From the NCBI GenBank assembly GCA_018262095.1, contig JAGTRW010000038.1, forward strand, positions 1 through 48,141: a stretch of 48,141 nt of DNA, in the 5' to 3' direction. A program made the translations under genes and the position numbers. Below, piece by piece: positions 7,084 through 17,022 of the stretch (positions within the stretch are counted from its first letter, which is position 1; the number at the start of each line of letters is the position of its first letter). Under the pieces are notes generated by a model. It saw only the letters and a program-made list of their open reading frames with translations, ran no database searches and had not been told where the DNA came from. Source of the stretch: Pseudomonadota bacterium. GTDB taxonomy: Bacteria; Pseudomonadota; Gammaproteobacteria; Burkholderiales; Rhodocyclaceae.

Positions 7084-7626
7084 TCAGGAGGCCGTATCCG
7101 GGAGGCGACCACCGCTACGCAGGACTCGGCGAGCATCGTCGGCACTGCGAATGTCAGGCGCGCCGACAACGCAGAAATAGTTGCTGTAAAGGTCCACGTG
7201 ATGGGTGTTGGTACTGCCCTGAAGCCGGACCCACTGGTTACTCCGCGCCTTCGACCACGTCTTGTCCGACCGCCCGAACGCGTAAAGCCGGCGCTCGGCC
7301 GTTGCACAGCGCAAGCCCTCGTAACTTATATTCTTTGCACCGGAAGCGCTAATCACCAGCAAGGTATAACGTATCACGCCGTCGGGGCCGACCGATAGCG
7401 AATTGCCGTCGATCAGGTATTTCGTATCGGTGTGGTAACCGACGCGAAACGCAATCAGATTCTCGGTCTCGGGAAAGGCTGGCAGCTGGACTTCAATTTC
7501 CGCCCACGGCTTTTCCTCAAACTCGGCATCGAAGCCCTCGGCCAAAAAAGGCATCGAGAACAAAGGCATCGAGAACAAAGGCAACGCGAGCGCCAGAAAC
7601 CACCTTACCACCTTGAAAGAACGCAT
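7084..7626 (-). CDS. CNP1-like family secreted protein
   Basis: Function unknown. The ATG at 7626 gives 180 residues and a signal peptide ([18 protein letters not shown]...). The frame is open 32 codons further upstream, but that would place an unrelated basic stretch before the signal and overlap rppH. The mature part matches the CNP1-like family (named after a cryptic neisserial protein) in the [15 protein letters not shown] segment, the [11 protein letters not shown] segment and two cysteines near the end (RCATAERR and YFCVVG). It is predicted to be periplasmic. A 15-bp tandem duplication within the signal region repeats FSMPL. The gene follows rppH on the same strand after 43 bp. Confidence 0.82.
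   Translation of the reverse strand: MRSFKVVRWFLALALPLFSMPLFSMPFLAEGFDAEFEEKPWAEIEVQLPAFPETENLIAFRVGYHTDTKYLIDGNSLSVGPDGVIRYTLLVISASGAKNISYEGLRCATAERRLYAFGRSDKTWSKARSNQWVRLQGSTNTHHVDLYSNYFCVVGAPDIRSADDARRVLRSGGRLPDTAS
7550..7579. repeat. 15-bp perfect tandem duplication in the CNP1-like signal peptide
   Basis: GGCATCGAGAACAAA occurs twice back to back (7550-7564, 7565-7579) and GGC starts again at 7580. Being 15 bp it keeps the frame and doubles the residues FSMPL in the signal region. Copy number may vary between strains. Confidence 0.9.
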
Positions 7627-7669
7627 TAAAACGACACTCCACTTGAACCAACAGGCAACATAACCAAGG

Positions 7670-8218
7670 CTACTCCTTGCGCTCGAGCTCGCCTCCGACG
7701 AACGCCTCTGGCTCGCGCGCACCTTCGCGACGCGGGCGACGGTGATCGGCGTCGAGAAAGCGCGCCAGCTCGTTTAACGCCAGTTCATAGACGTGCCGCT
7801 TGAACTCGATGACGGCATCGAGCGAAACCCAGTAATGGTTCCAGCGCCAGGCATCAAATTCGGGATGATTACAGGCGCGCAGCGACACATCGCTGTCACG
7901 CCCAACCAGACGCAGCAAAAACCAAATCTGTTTTTGCCCTCTGTAACTACCACGCCACTCGCGTTTTACCCAGTGTATCGGCACATCGTAACGCAACCAG
8001 TCCTTGGTTCTGCCAAGAATGCTGACATGTTCAGGGCGTAAGCCAACCTCTTCGAACAGTTCCCGGTACATCGCCTGCTCAGGGGTTTCGCCCCGCTTGA
8101 TGCCACCCTGTGGAAACTGCCATGAATGTTCACGGATTCGCTTACCCCAAAACACCTCATTCTTCGCGTTACATAAAATGATGCCGACGTTCGGGCGATA
8201 GCCTTCACGGTCGAGCAT
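7670..8218 (-). CDS. rppH: RNA pyrophosphohydrolase
   Basis: Nudix hydrolase that removes pyrophosphate from the 5' end of mRNAs and so starts RNase E-dependent decay. The ATG at 8218 gives 182 residues beginning [15 protein letters not shown], the standard start; a TTG 15 bp upstream is less likely. The Nudix box runs from GG at 38-39 through [18 protein letters not shown] to residue 60. HSWQFPQGG and the tryptophan-rich [13 protein letters not shown] segment are typical of RppH. The C-terminal ~25 residues are charged and probably disordered. It is divergent from proS, a common betaproteobacterial arrangement. Confidence 0.95.
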   Translation of the reverse strand: MLDREGYRPNVGIILCNAKNEVFWGKRIREHSWQFPQGGIKRGETPEQAMYRELFEEVGLRPEHVSILGRTKDWLRYDVPIHWVKREWRGSYRGQKQIWFLLRLVGRDSDVSLRACNHPEFDAWRWNHYWVSLDAVIEFKRHVYELALNELARFLDADHRRPRREGAREPEAFVGGELERKE

Positions 8219-8388
8219 TTCGTATACCTGCAAATTTTATTGGTTGAGCGCATTCTTCCACACTTCCAATGGCTTGGAAAGCTCGTCATAGCGAGGCACA
8301 GTCAATCGCCGCCCCAAACACGATTGACGTCGCCTTCCTCTGGTCACTCTTGTAGAATTCAACATTTACTTCAAGAAATGCGATTCCC

Positions 8389-10110
8389 ATGCGTACCTCG
8401 CGATTTTTCATCTCCACACTCAAGGAAGCCCCCTCGGACGCCGAGATCGTCAGCCACAAATTGATGTTGCGCGCCGGCCTCGTCAAACGTCTGGCTGGCG
8501 GCATTTACACCTGGATGCCGGTGGGGCTACGCGTGCTACGCAAGGTTGAGTCGATCGTCCGCCAGGAAATGGATCGCGCCGGCGCCATCGAATTGTCGAT
8601 GCCGGCGGTCCAGCCCGCCGAGTTGTGGCAGGAATCCGGACGCTGGGAAAAATACGGCCCCGAGTTGCTGCGCCTCAAGGATCGCCATCAACGCGATTTC
8701 GTCATCGGGCCGACGCACGAGGAAGTCATCACCGACGTCGTGCGCAAGGAGGTCAAAAGCTACCGTCAATTGCCGCTACACTTTTACCAGGTGCAGATGA
8801 AATTTCGCGATGAAATTCGTCCGCGTTTCGGCGTCATGCGCGGACGTGAATTCCTGATGAAGGATGGCTACTCTTTCCACACCAGCTTTGAGGATCTGCA
8901 ACGCGAATACCGCAACATGTTCGAGACCTACACGCGGATTTTCACCCGTCTCGGCCTCAAATTCCGCGCTGTTGCCGCAGACACCGGTTCGATCGGTGGC
9001 ACCGGGTCGCACGAATTCCACGTGCTGGCCGACTCGGGAGAAGACGCCCTCGCCTATTGCCCTGATTCGGGCTACGCCGCCAATGTCGAACTGGCCGAAG
9101 CGCTGGCACCCGTCGCCCCTCGCGCCGCCGCCACCGCCGTCATGGAGAAGGTCTCCACGCCGGGCAAAACCAAGTGCGAAGAGGTCGCCGCGTTGCTCGG
9201 CCTCCCGCTGACTCAAATGGTCAAGGCCATTGCCATCATTCGCGATCTACCGGAAGACAATCCGGCCCGTTTTGCGCTGATTCTGTTGCGCGGCGACCAC
9301 GACCTCAACGAAGTCAAGACACAAAAGGTGGTCGGCGAATTCCGCTTCGCGCGCGACGAGGAGATCGTCGCCGCGCTCGGTTGCAAACCCGGCTATATCG
9401 GCCCGGTCGGCCGAGACGTCCTCGTTTTCGCGGACCGCACCGTCGCCGCGATGAGCGATTTCGTCTGCGGCGCCAACGAAGCGGGCTTCCACCTGCGCGG
9501 CGTCAATTTCGGCCGCGACTTGCGGGAGTTGGACAATATCGCCGACCTGCGCAACGTCGTCGCCGGCGATCCCTCGCCCGACGGCAAGGGCCAACTTGAA
9601 CTGTGCCGCGGCGTCGAGGTCGGTCACATCTTCCAATTGCGAACCAAGTACGCCGAGGCGCTCAAGTGCAACTTCCTCGACGAAAGCGGCCAAAGCCAGG
9701 TGATGGAAATGGGCTGCTATGGCATCGGCGTTTCGCGAATTGTCGGCGCCGCCATCGAGCAGAACCATGACGATCGCGGGATTATTTTCCCGACCGCCAT
9801 CGCGCCGTTCGAAGTCTGTATCGTCCCCATGGGCTACGCCAAGAGTGAAGCAGTGAAGGCGGCTGCGGACGCAGTCTATGCCGAGCTCAAGGTTGCCGGC
9901 ATCGACGTCCTGCTCGACGATCGCAGCGAACGCCCTGGCGTGATGTTCGCCGAAATGGAACTGATCGGCATCCCTCATCGCATCGTGGTCGGCGAGCGCG
10001 GGCTCGCTGAAGGAAAACTCGAATACAAGGGCCGCACCGACAGCGAGGCGACCATGGTGCCGCTCGCCGAGATCGGCGCCTTCATGAAAGCCAGGTTGTG
10101 CAGCGAATAG
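8389..10110 (+). CDS. proS: Prolyl-tRNA synthetase (bacterial type)
   Basis: Class II synthetase that charges tRNA-Pro in the cytoplasm. The 573-residue length is that of the bacterial enzyme with the editing insertion. Motif 1 and 2 regions are recognisable ([19 protein letters not shown], then [10 protein letters not shown] and [17 protein letters not shown]). The YbaK-like editing domain lies about residues 225-385, and motif 3 near 445 ([17 protein letters not shown]). An anticodon-binding domain ends the protein. The stop overlaps the following transglycosylase by 13 bp, so the two are likely coupled. Confidence 0.97.
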   Translation: MRTSRFFISTLKEAPSDAEIVSHKLMLRAGLVKRLAGGIYTWMPVGLRVLRKVESIVRQEMDRAGAIELSMPAVQPAELWQESGRWEKYGPELLRLKDRHQRDFVIGPTHEEVITDVVRKEVKSYRQLPLHFYQVQMKFRDEIRPRFGVMRGREFLMKDGYSFHTSFEDLQREYRNMFETYTRIFTRLGLKFRAVAADTGSIGGTGSHEFHVLADSGEDALAYCPDSGYAANVELAEALAPVAPRAAATAVMEKVSTPGKTKCEEVAALLGLPLTQMVKAIAIIRDLPEDNPARFALILLRGDHDLNEVKTQKVVGEFRFARDEEIVAALGCKPGYIGPVGRDVLVFADRTVAAMSDFVCGANEAGFHLRGVNFGRDLRELDNIADLRNVVAGDPSPDGKGQLELCRGVEVGHIFQLRTKYAEALKCNFLDESGQSQVMEMGCYGIGVSRIVGAAIEQNHDDRGIIFPTAIAPFEVCIVPMGYAKSEAVKAAADAVYAELKVAGIDVLLDDRSERPGVMFAEMELIGIPHRIVVGERGLAEGKLEYKGRTDSEATMVPLAEIGAFMKARLCSE

Positions 10111-10700
10111 CACTGCTGCTGGCGCTGCTGATTCCCTTGGCGGCGCTGGGCGGCGCTCAGAAATACGAACCCTTGTCAGCCAGCGTGCAGGCAGCGCTAT
10201 CGCAAACCATTGCTGATCAAGCGCCGCCCGGAAGCTCGTTTCTCGACTCGATGGACGCGGTCGACTGGATGACCGAGATGTCGCACCGACTGGAAACGCG
10301 CATCATCGTCCGCGAAAGTCGCTTCGAGTTTCTGCGCGCCGTCCATTACGAGGCGACTCGCGCCGGACTCGATCCACAGCTCGTCCTAGGCTTGATCCAG
10401 GTTGAGAGCGGCTTCAAGAAATACGCGGTCTCGTCGGCCGGCGCACGCGGCTTCATGCAGGTCATGCCGTTCTGGATCAAGGTCATCGGCCGCAACGACG
10501 ACAACCTCTTCCACCTGCGCACCAATCTGCGCTACGGGTGCACCATCCTGCGCCACTACCTTGACCTTGAGCAGGGCGACCTCTACCGCGCGCTGGGCCG
10601 CTACAACGGCAGTCTCGGTCAAGCCGACTACCCGAATCTCGTTCGCGGCGCCTGGCATAAGCAGTGGAGCTACACCAGCAGTCGAATGGCCAGGCGCTAG
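10098..10700 (+). CDS. Lytic transglycosylase (SLT domain)
   Basis: Predicted periplasmic murein lytic transglycosylase that cleaves between MurNAc and GlcNAc. The GTG at 10098 lies inside the end of proS after an AGCCAGG site and gives 200 residues with a clear signal peptide ([20 protein letters not shown]). The SLT motif is [20 protein letters not shown] with catalytic glutamate E103, followed by the typical [13 protein letters not shown] and [11 protein letters not shown] segments. It is the size of small soluble or EmtA/MltC-like enzymes; the exact class is uncertain. It ends 3 bp before the convergent ffh gene with no visible terminator. Confidence 0.9.
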   Translation: MQRIALLLALLIPLAALGGAQKYEPLSASVQAALSQTIADQAPPGSSFLDSMDAVDWMTEMSHRLETRIIVRESRFEFLRAVHYEATRAGLDPQLVLGLIQVESGFKKYAVSSAGARGFMQVMPFWIKVIGRNDDNLFHLRTNLRYGCTILRHYLDLEQGDLYRALGRYNGSLGQADYPNLVRGAWHKQWSYTSSRMARR

Positions 10701-10703
10701 CGC

Positions 10704-12059
10704 TTAGCGCATCCCGGGCAGCATCCCTTTCATGCCGCGCATCAGCTTGGCCATGCCGCCCTTGGAGAACTGCTTCATCATTTTCTGCGTCTGTTCGAAC
10801 TGCTTGAGCAGACGATTGACTTCCTGCACCTGAACGCCGGCGCCCATGGCGATACGGCGCTTGCGCGAGGCTTTGAGCAGATCGGGTTTACTGCGCTCGA
10901 CAGGCGTCATCGAATTGATGATGCCCTCGATTCGACCGATCGTCTTTTCTTCACCGCCAGCCTGCATCTGGCTTGCCGCCTGAGCGAACTGGGCCGGCAA
11001 CTTGTCCATCATTGACGACAGCCCGCCCATCTTGCGCATCTGGCCAATCTGTTCCTTGAAGTCGTTAAGATCGAACCCCTTGCCCGACTTGAGTTTCTTG
11101 GCGAACTCGACGGCCTGCTGCTCATCGATCCCCTTCTTGGCGTCCTCGATCAGCGACAGAACGTCGCCCATGCCCAGGATGCGCGACGCCATCCGTTCAG
11201 GGTGGAAAGCTTCAAGCCCCGACAGCTTTTCGCCGACACCAGCGTACTTGATCAGGCGACCGGTGACATGGCGCACCGAGAGCGCGGCGCCGCCACGCGC
11301 ATCGCCGTCGAGCTTGGTGAGCACGATACCGGTCAGCGGCAAAGCCTCGCTAAAGGCCTTGGCGGTATTGATCGCGTCCTGACCGAGCATGGCATCGACG
11401 ACGAACAGCGTTTCGATCGGTTCGATTGCCGCGTGCAGTTCGGCAATCTCCTTCATCATCGCCTGGTCGATCGACAAGCGGCCGGCGGTATCGACGAGCA
11501 GCACGTCGTGGTAGTGCCGTTTTGCCCAGTCGACGGCATGGCGAGCGATATCGACCGGCTGGTCGGAAGGCGACGACGGGAAGAAATCGACCCCGGCCTG
11601 CTCGGCCACAGTTTTCAATTGTTCGATGGCCGCCGGACGATAGACGTCGCAAGACACCACCAGAACCTTCTTCTTCTGCGTTTCGCGCAGCAGTTTGGCC
11701 AGCTTGCCGACGGTGGTCGTCTTGCCCGCCCCCTGCAATCCGGCCATCAGGATGATCGCCGGCGGCTGGGTGGCCAGATTGAGGCCGCTATGCGCTTCGC
11801 CCATGAGCCGCGTGAGCTCGCGATGAACGACGCCGATCAGCGCCTGCCCCGGACTCAATGACCCGATAACTTCCTCGCCGACCGCTTTCTCCTTGACCGC
11901 GGCGATCAACGCCTTGACGGCAGGCAGGGCGACATCGGCCTCGAGCAGGGCCAGGCGAACCTCGCGCAGGGCACTGGCGATGTTGTCCTCGGTAAGGCGC
12001 GCCTCACCGCGCAGGGTCTTCATGACGCGGGCAAGGCGTTGGGTCAGGTTGTCGAGCAT
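10704..12059 (-). CDS. ffh: Signal recognition particle protein Ffh
   Basis: GTPase of the signal recognition particle; with 4.5S RNA it brings nascent inner membrane proteins to FtsY. The 451-residue protein has an N-domain (1-90) and a G-domain with P-loop GLQGAGKTTT (about 108-117), DTAGR and TKLDGDARGG. The C-terminal M-domain is methionine-rich, ending MRGMKGMLPGMR. It is divergent from the CcsA-like gene 30 bp away, as in many Betaproteobacteria. Confidence 0.97.
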   Translation of the reverse strand: MLDNLTQRLARVMKTLRGEARLTEDNIASALREVRLALLEADVALPAVKALIAAVKEKAVGEEVIGSLSPGQALIGVVHRELTRLMGEAHSGLNLATQPPAIILMAGLQGAGKTTTVGKLAKLLRETQKKKVLVVSCDVYRPAAIEQLKTVAEQAGVDFFPSSPSDQPVDIARHAVDWAKRHYHDVLLVDTAGRLSIDQAMMKEIAELHAAIEPIETLFVVDAMLGQDAINTAKAFSEALPLTGIVLTKLDGDARGGAALSVRHVTGRLIKYAGVGEKLSGLEAFHPERMASRILGMGDVLSLIEDAKKGIDEQQAVEFAKKLKSGKGFDLNDFKEQIGQMRKMGGLSSMMDKLPAQFAQAASQMQAGGEEKTIGRIEGIINSMTPVERSKPDLLKASRKRRIAMGAGVQVQEVNRLLKQFEQTQKMMKQFSKGGMAKLMRGMKGMLPGMR

Positions 12060-12089
12060 TTGGCTTCCAGCTTGGTATAAACTTGCGAA

Positions 12090-12929
12090 ATGTCGGACAT
12101 TCTACTGCACCTTCTGCCTCCCATCGCTTCGTGCCTGCTTTATGCCGCGCTAGGCTATTATTTCTGGCATACGCGCTGGCGAATAACCGACAAGCCGCTC
12201 GACCCACTGCCAATGCAACCGTGGGAGCGCGCAGCAATCTTTCTGGCCCTGGCGCTGCAGGGTGTCAGCGTCTATGACGGGCTGTTCGGCAGCGGCAGCA
12301 TGCGCTTCTCTTTCAGTTACGCGCTGTCGCTGATGCTCTGGCTGGCGGTGCTCATTTACTGGCTGGAGAGTTTTCGTTCGCGGATGGATGGTCTGCAACC
12401 GATGGTCTTGCCGCTCGCTGCGCTGTGCACGCTGCTTCCGGTGGCGTTTCCCCAGGTTCACCTGATCGCGCACGCTGACGCAGGGGGCTTCAAGCTGCAT
12501 TTCCTGACCGCCATGCTGGCCTATAGCCTATTCACGCTGTCGGCGTTGCACGCAGTCTTCATGGGTTTTGTCGAACGCAAACTGCACCAGCGGGAACTGA
12601 ATAAGCAACTGGCCAGCCTGCCGCCGATCCTGACGATGGAAACGCTGCTCTTTCGCATGATCATCATTGCTTTTTCACTGCTGACGGTGGCGCTGGGAAG
12701 CGGACTGATGTTTTCCGAAGCTATTTTCGGCAAGGCCGTACCCATTGACCACAAGACCTTGTTCGCCTTTGCCTCGTGGGGAATCTTCGCGGCGCTGCTG
12801 ATCGGACGTCACGTCTATGGCTGGCGGGGTCGCATCGCACTGCGCTGGACCTTGACCGGTTTTCTGTTGCTGTTACTGGCCTATATCGGCAGCCGCTTTG
12901 TCTCGGAGGTCCTGCTCGGCCGCATCTGA
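12090..12929 (+). CDS. CcsA/YpjD-type cytochrome c assembly family membrane protein
   Basis: Integral membrane protein of the CcsA/HemX/YpjD family, about eight hydrophobic segments across 279 residues. Residues typical of the family are a histidine in the middle region (near KLHFLTAMLAYSLF) and the DHKTLFAFASWGIFAALLIGRH segment with two histidines, which in CcsA bind haem. YpjD homologues next to ffh are common, but their role in cytochrome c maturation is not established. The ATG has no ribosome site. TGGTATAAA, an extended -10 form (12073-12081), ends only 8 bp before it, so the mRNA may be nearly leaderless. Confidence 0.85.
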   Translation: MSDILLHLLPPIASCLLYAALGYYFWHTRWRITDKPLDPLPMQPWERAAIFLALALQGVSVYDGLFGSGSMRFSFSYALSLMLWLAVLIYWLESFRSRMDGLQPMVLPLAALCTLLPVAFPQVHLIAHADAGGFKLHFLTAMLAYSLFTLSALHAVFMGFVERKLHQRELNKQLASLPPILTMETLLFRMIIIAFSLLTVALGSGLMFSEAIFGKAVPIDHKTLFAFASWGIFAALLIGRHVYGWRGRIALRWTLTGFLLLLLAYIGSRFVSEVLLGRI

Positions 12930-12981
12930 CCACTGCGAACCGCGGTATCGGCGCGCGTCAAAAGCCAGAATCCATCGCTTC

Positions 12982-13010
12982 TTTACAAAGGTGAAGACTC
13001 AATGCATTAT
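12982..13010 (+). promoter_or_regulatory. Sigma-70 promoter of pilB
   Basis: TTTACA (12982-12987) and CATTAT (13005-13010) are 17 bp apart, about 70 bp before the pilB ATG. Just downstream TTTGCA-N5-TGCAAA (13015-13031) is a perfect inverted repeat near the expected start, a possible operator. No sigma-54 promoter was seen here. Confidence 0.42.
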
Positions 13011-13081
13011 TCAATTTGCATACATTGCAAAGTCCTTTCAGTCACCTTTCCTTGACGCCAGAAAACGTCCTTTAGCTCACT

Positions 13082-14800
13082 ATGGCAGCCAATCCGCAGC
13101 AATCCCTACTTAGCGGCCTCGCTCGCGCGCTGGTCCAGGCCGGACAGATCAAGGAGGCAGACGCCGAGACCTTGCTGATCCAGGCCGCCTCGACAAAGAC
13201 CTCGTTCATCGAGCAACTGGTTAACGCCAGAAAGGCAAACTCGGCCGATATCGCACGCTTTGCCGCCGAAACTTTCGGTTACCCCTTGCTCGACCTCAGC
13301 GCCTTTGACGAGGCGCATATCCAGAAAAACGCGATCGACCGCAAGCTGATCGCCTCACACCGCGTCGTCCCGCTGCACAAACGCGGCAACCGTCTGTCGG
13401 TGGCCATCGCCGACCCGACCAACCTGCGCGCGCTCGACGAGATCAGATTCCAGACCGGCATGGCGGTCGACCCGGTGATCGTCGACGAGAGCCTGCTCGC
13501 CCCGCTGGTTGCCCGCCTTTCGGAATCAGCCGAAGAGACGCTCAAAAACCTCTCGAGCGAGGAACTCAATCTCGAGTTCAGCGACGACGAGAGTGTGGAA
13601 AAAGCCGACGAGGCATCGGCCGCACTTGAAGTTGACGATGCGCCGGTGGTCAGGTTCATCCAGAAAATGCTGCTTGACGCGATCAACGACGGCGCCTCTG
13701 ACATTCACTTCGAACCCTACGAGAAGAGCTACCGTATCCGTTTCCGCACCGACGGCATCTTGCGCGAAATCGCCTCGCCGCCGCTGGTCATCAAGGAAAA
13801 AATCGCCTCGCGAATCAAGGTCATTTCGCGCCTCAATATCGCCGAAAAACGCGTTCCCCAGGATGGGCGAATGCGCCTCGTGCTGTCCAAGAGCCGCTCG
13901 ATCGACTTTCGGGTCAGCACGCTGCCGACCATGTACGGTGAAAAAATCGTTCTGCGCATCCTCGACCCGAGCAGCGCGACGCTGGGCATCGACGCGCTCG
14001 GCTACGACCCCGAGCAGAAGGCGCTGCTACTCGACGCGATCAGCCGCCCGTACGGCATGGTGCTGGTCACCGGCCCGACCGGTTCGGGAAAGACGGTTTC
14101 GCTCTACACCTGCCTCTCGATCCTCAACAAACCGGGCGTCAACATTTCGACGGCAGAGGATCCCGCGGAAATTCCGCTGCCAGGAATCAATCAGGTCAAC
14201 ATCGAAGACCGCCAGGGACTGACCTTCCCGGTCGCGCTCAAGGCTTTCCTGCGCCAGGATCCGGACATCATCATGGTCGGTGAAATCCGCGACCTGGAAA
14301 CCGCGGAAATCTCGATCAAGGCCGCGCAGACAGGGCATATGGTGTTGTCGACGCTGCACACCAACGACGCGCCATCGACGCTGACGCGCCTGATGAACAT
14401 GGGCATCCCGACCTTCAACATCGCCTCAAGCATCCTGCTGATTACCGCCCAGCGCCTCGTTCGCCGCCTGTGCACGTGCAAGAAGCCGCTTGACATCCCC
14501 ACCGAGACGCTGCTGAATGCCGGATTTACTGAGTCAGACCTTGACGGCAGCTGGGTTCTTTACGGCCCCGGAGAATGCGACCGCTGCAAAGGCACCGGCT
14601 ACAAGGGACGAGTTGGTCTTTATCAGGTCATGCCGGTCACTGACACCATTCAACGCCTGATCATGGCCAACGGAACGGAGCGCGACATCGCCGTGCAGGC
14701 GCAAAAGGAAGGCGTCAACGACTTGCGCCGTTCCGGCCTGCTCAAGGTCAAACAAGGGCTCACCTCGCTCGACGAGGTCCTGGGCAGCACCAACGTTTAA
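13082..14800 (+). CDS. pilB: Type IV pilus assembly ATPase PilB
   Basis: Hexameric extension ATPase that drives pilus polymerisation at the inner membrane. The 572-residue protein has the N-terminal GspE_N/MshEN-type region (about 30-150) and then the T2SSE ATPase domain, with Walker A GPTGSGKT at residues 331-338. The Asp and Walker B boxes follow (DPDIIMVGEIRD), then AAQTGHMVLSTLHTND. Two cysteine pairs (CTCKK and CDRCKGTGY, about 462-505) form the zinc site found in PilB/GspE and absent from PilT. The gene heads a pilB-pilC-pilD run. Confidence 0.96.
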   Translation: MAANPQQSLLSGLARALVQAGQIKEADAETLLIQAASTKTSFIEQLVNARKANSADIARFAAETFGYPLLDLSAFDEAHIQKNAIDRKLIASHRVVPLHKRGNRLSVAIADPTNLRALDEIRFQTGMAVDPVIVDESLLAPLVARLSESAEETLKNLSSEELNLEFSDDESVEKADEASAALEVDDAPVVRFIQKMLLDAINDGASDIHFEPYEKSYRIRFRTDGILREIASPPLVIKEKIASRIKVISRLNIAEKRVPQDGRMRLVLSKSRSIDFRVSTLPTMYGEKIVLRILDPSSATLGIDALGYDPEQKALLLDAISRPYGMVLVTGPTGSGKTVSLYTCLSILNKPGVNISTAEDPAEIPLPGINQVNIEDRQGLTFPVALKAFLRQDPDIIMVGEIRDLETAEISIKAAQTGHMVLSTLHTNDAPSTLTRLMNMGIPTFNIASSILLITAQRLVRRLCTCKKPLDIPTETLLNAGFTESDLDGSWVLYGPGECDRCKGTGYKGRVGLYQVMPVTDTIQRLIMANGTERDIAVQAQKEGVNDLRRSGLLKVKQGLTSLDEVLGSTNV

Positions 14801-14819
14801 GGAACGCGGAGGCGACAGC

Positions 14820-16052
14820 ATGGCGACGGCAACGAAACCGACAAAGCGTGCCCAGGAAGTCAAAGAATTCACGTTTCTTTGGACCGGAAAGAACAAGGCC
14901 GGAAAGATCGTTCGCGGCGAACAGCGCGCAAGCAGCGAAACGGTGGTCAATGCCACGTTGCGGCGCCAGGGAATTCTGGTCTCCAAGGTCACCAAACAAA
15001 GTTTTCGCAGTGGCGGCAAGGTCACCGAAAAAGACGTCGCGCTATTTACCCGACAACTGGCGACCATGATGAAAGCGGGGGTCCCGCTGCTGCAGACTTT
15101 CGACATCGTCGGCCGCGGCCACGACAACCCGGCGGTCGGCAAGCTGCTGCTCGACATCAAGTCCGATGTCGAGACGGGTAGTTCGCTATCGCAGGCGTTC
15201 AGAAAATTCCCGCTCTACTTCGACCAACTCTACTGCAACCTGATCGCCGCAGGCGAACAGGCGGGAATTCTTGAAACCCTGCTCGAGCGACTGGCGACGT
15301 ACAAGGAGAAGATGATCGCCATCAAGTCGAAGATCAAATCGGCCTTGTTTTACCCGATCGCCATCATCGTCGTGGCCTTCATCATCACCGCGATCATCAT
15401 GATTTTCGTGATTCCGGCGTTCAAGCAGGTGTTTACGAGCTTTGGTGCCGACCTGCCGGCGCCGACCTTGTTCGTCATGGCGATTTCCGACTTTTTCGTG
15501 GCCTACTGGTACATTGTTTTCGGCGCGATGGGCGGCGGAATTTATGCTTTCTTTTACGCCTGGAAACGCTCGGAAGCGATGCAGATGGCGATGGACCGCC
15601 TGTTTCTGCGCATCCCTCTTTTTGGCCCGCTGATTCGAAAATCGGTGATCGCGCGCTGGACGCGTACGCTGGCGACGATGTTCGCTGCCGGTGTGCCGCT
15701 GGTCGAATCGCTCGACTCGGTCGGCGGCGCTGCCGGAAACTATGTTTACAAGAAAGGGACTCGGCAGATTCAAAGCGAGGTCAGCACCGGAACCAGCCTG
15801 ACGTCGGCGATGCAAAACAGCGAGCTCTTCCCCAACATGGTCAATCAAATGGTCGCCATCGGCGAAGAATCCGGCGCGCTCGATTCGATGCTCGGCAAGG
15901 TCGCCGATTTTTTTGAAGCCGAAGTCGATGACTCGGTCGAAGCGCTTTCCAGCCTGATGGAACCGATCATCATGGTCGTTCTGGGCACCCTGATCGGCGG
16001 CATGGTGATCGCCATGTACCTGCCGATCTTCAAACTCGGCGCGGTGGTCTGA
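14820..16052 (+). CDS. pilC: Type IV pilus inner membrane platform protein PilC
   Basis: Polytopic protein that couples the PilB/PilT ATPases to the pilus. The 410-residue protein carries two T2SSF domains (about 75-200 and 280-405). The first has FTRQLATMMKAGVPLLQTFDIV and the second a matching WTRTLATMFAAGVPLVESLDSV. The usual three membrane segments are at about 175-200, 225-250 and 380-405. An AGCGGAGGCG-like site stands before the ATG. It is 19 bp after pilB and overlaps pilD by 1 bp. Confidence 0.96.
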   Translation: MATATKPTKRAQEVKEFTFLWTGKNKAGKIVRGEQRASSETVVNATLRRQGILVSKVTKQSFRSGGKVTEKDVALFTRQLATMMKAGVPLLQTFDIVGRGHDNPAVGKLLLDIKSDVETGSSLSQAFRKFPLYFDQLYCNLIAAGEQAGILETLLERLATYKEKMIAIKSKIKSALFYPIAIIVVAFIITAIIMIFVIPAFKQVFTSFGADLPAPTLFVMAISDFFVAYWYIVFGAMGGGIYAFFYAWKRSEAMQMAMDRLFLRIPLFGPLIRKSVIARWTRTLATMFAAGVPLVESLDSVGGAAGNYVYKKGTRQIQSEVSTGTSLTSAMQNSELFPNMVNQMVAIGEESGALDSMLGKVADFFEAEVDDSVEALSSLMEPIIMVVLGTLIGGMVIAMYLPIFKLGAVV

Positions 16053-16915
16053 TGATGCAGGACTGGCAGGTTTTATTTTTGGACCCCATCGTTTTTGGCA
16101 TTTTTTGCGCTGTTCTCGGCTTGCTGGTCGGCAGTTTCCTCAACGTCGTCGTCCATCGCCTGCCAAAAATGATGGACAACGACTGGCGAGCTCAGTGCGC
16201 TGAATTGCATGGCCAGGATGCACCTGCCGCCGAGGCCCTCTCACTGTCCTCGCCGCGTTCGCGCTGCCCTGAATGTGGCCATGCAATCACGGCGCTGGAA
16301 AACATCCCGGTCGTCAGTTGGCTGGCCTTGCGCGGCAAGTGCTCAGCCTGCCGCGCGCCGATCTCGCCGCGCTATCCCATCGTTGAAGCGCTGACCAGCC
16401 TGCTTTCCGCGCTGACCGCCGCCCACTTCGGTTTCGGCTGGGCTGCGGCGGGCGCCCTGCTGTTGATCTGGGGACTGGTCGCACTGACCTTCATCGATTA
16501 CGACACGCAATTGCTGCCCGACTCGATCACCCTGCCGTTACTTTGGCTCGGCCTGCTGTTCAACCTGTTTGGCACCTACACCGATCTGCAATCGGCAGTG
16601 ATCGGCGCGATGGCCGGCTATCTTTCGCTGTGGTCAGTCTATTGGGGATTCAAACTGATCACCGGCAAGGAAGGCATGGGCTACGGCGATTTCAAGTTGC
16701 TCGCCGCACTCGGCGCCTGGCTGGGCTGGCAAATTCTGCCACTGACCATCTTGCTCTCGTCGCTGGTTGGCGCACTGCTTGGCATCGCGCTGATCGTCCT
16801 GGCCAAACGCGGTCGCAATGTACCGATTCCCTTCGGCCCGTATCTGGCGACCGCCGGTTTGATTGCTTTTTTTTGGGGCAGGGAACTGACCCAGACTTAC
16901 CTACGCCTGATCTAA
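16052..16915 (+). CDS. pilD: Prepilin peptidase / N-methyltransferase PilD
   Basis: Bifunctional aspartyl protease of the inner membrane that cleaves type IV prepilin and type II pseudopilin leaders and methylates the new N-terminus. In 287 residues there are about eight membrane segments and a cytoplasmic zinc-binding loop with C72, C75, C97 and C100. The catalytic aspartates are D149/D151 in TFIDYDTQLLPD and D213 in the GYGD motif. Either of two adjacent ATGs may be used; the first overlaps the pilC stop. In many relatives coaE, zapD and yacG follow pilD; here they do not. Confidence 0.96.
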   Translation: MMQDWQVLFLDPIVFGIFCAVLGLLVGSFLNVVVHRLPKMMDNDWRAQCAELHGQDAPAAEALSLSSPRSRCPECGHAITALENIPVVSWLALRGKCSACRAPISPRYPIVEALTSLLSALTAAHFGFGWAAAGALLLIWGLVALTFIDYDTQLLPDSITLPLLWLGLLFNLFGTYTDLQSAVIGAMAGYLSLWSVYWGFKLITGKEGMGYGDFKLLAALGAWLGWQILPLTILLSSLVGALLGIALIVLAKRGRNVPIPFGPYLATAGLIAFFWGRELTQTYLRLI

Positions 16916-16985
16916 TCGCTTGAAAACAGGGCTTTTGCCCTCATTTCGCGATAGGTGGCGCCAGCGAAACCCGTCGCCATTCGAG

Positions 16986-16991
16986 TATAAT
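16986..16991 (+). promoter_or_regulatory. Possible -10 element of the fmdB-DUF502-aspS group
   Basis: A perfect TATAAT lies 31 bp before the FmdB ATG in the only non-coding gap (16916-17022) upstream of this group. No convincing -35 is placed 16-18 bp upstream. A short hairpin AGGGC/GCCCT (16928-16941) precedes it without a T-tract and may be a weak end for pilD transcripts. Confidence 0.42.
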
Positions 16992-17022
16992 CTTTGTCTT
17001 TGTTGCTCATAGAAGGTTAGCC

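Noticed and set aside
9247-10113. Long open frame antisense to proS, and a similar one antisense to aspS (18724-19683)
   Set aside because: Long antisense frames are expected in GC-rich codon usage. proS and aspS on the plus strand are full-length conserved genes.
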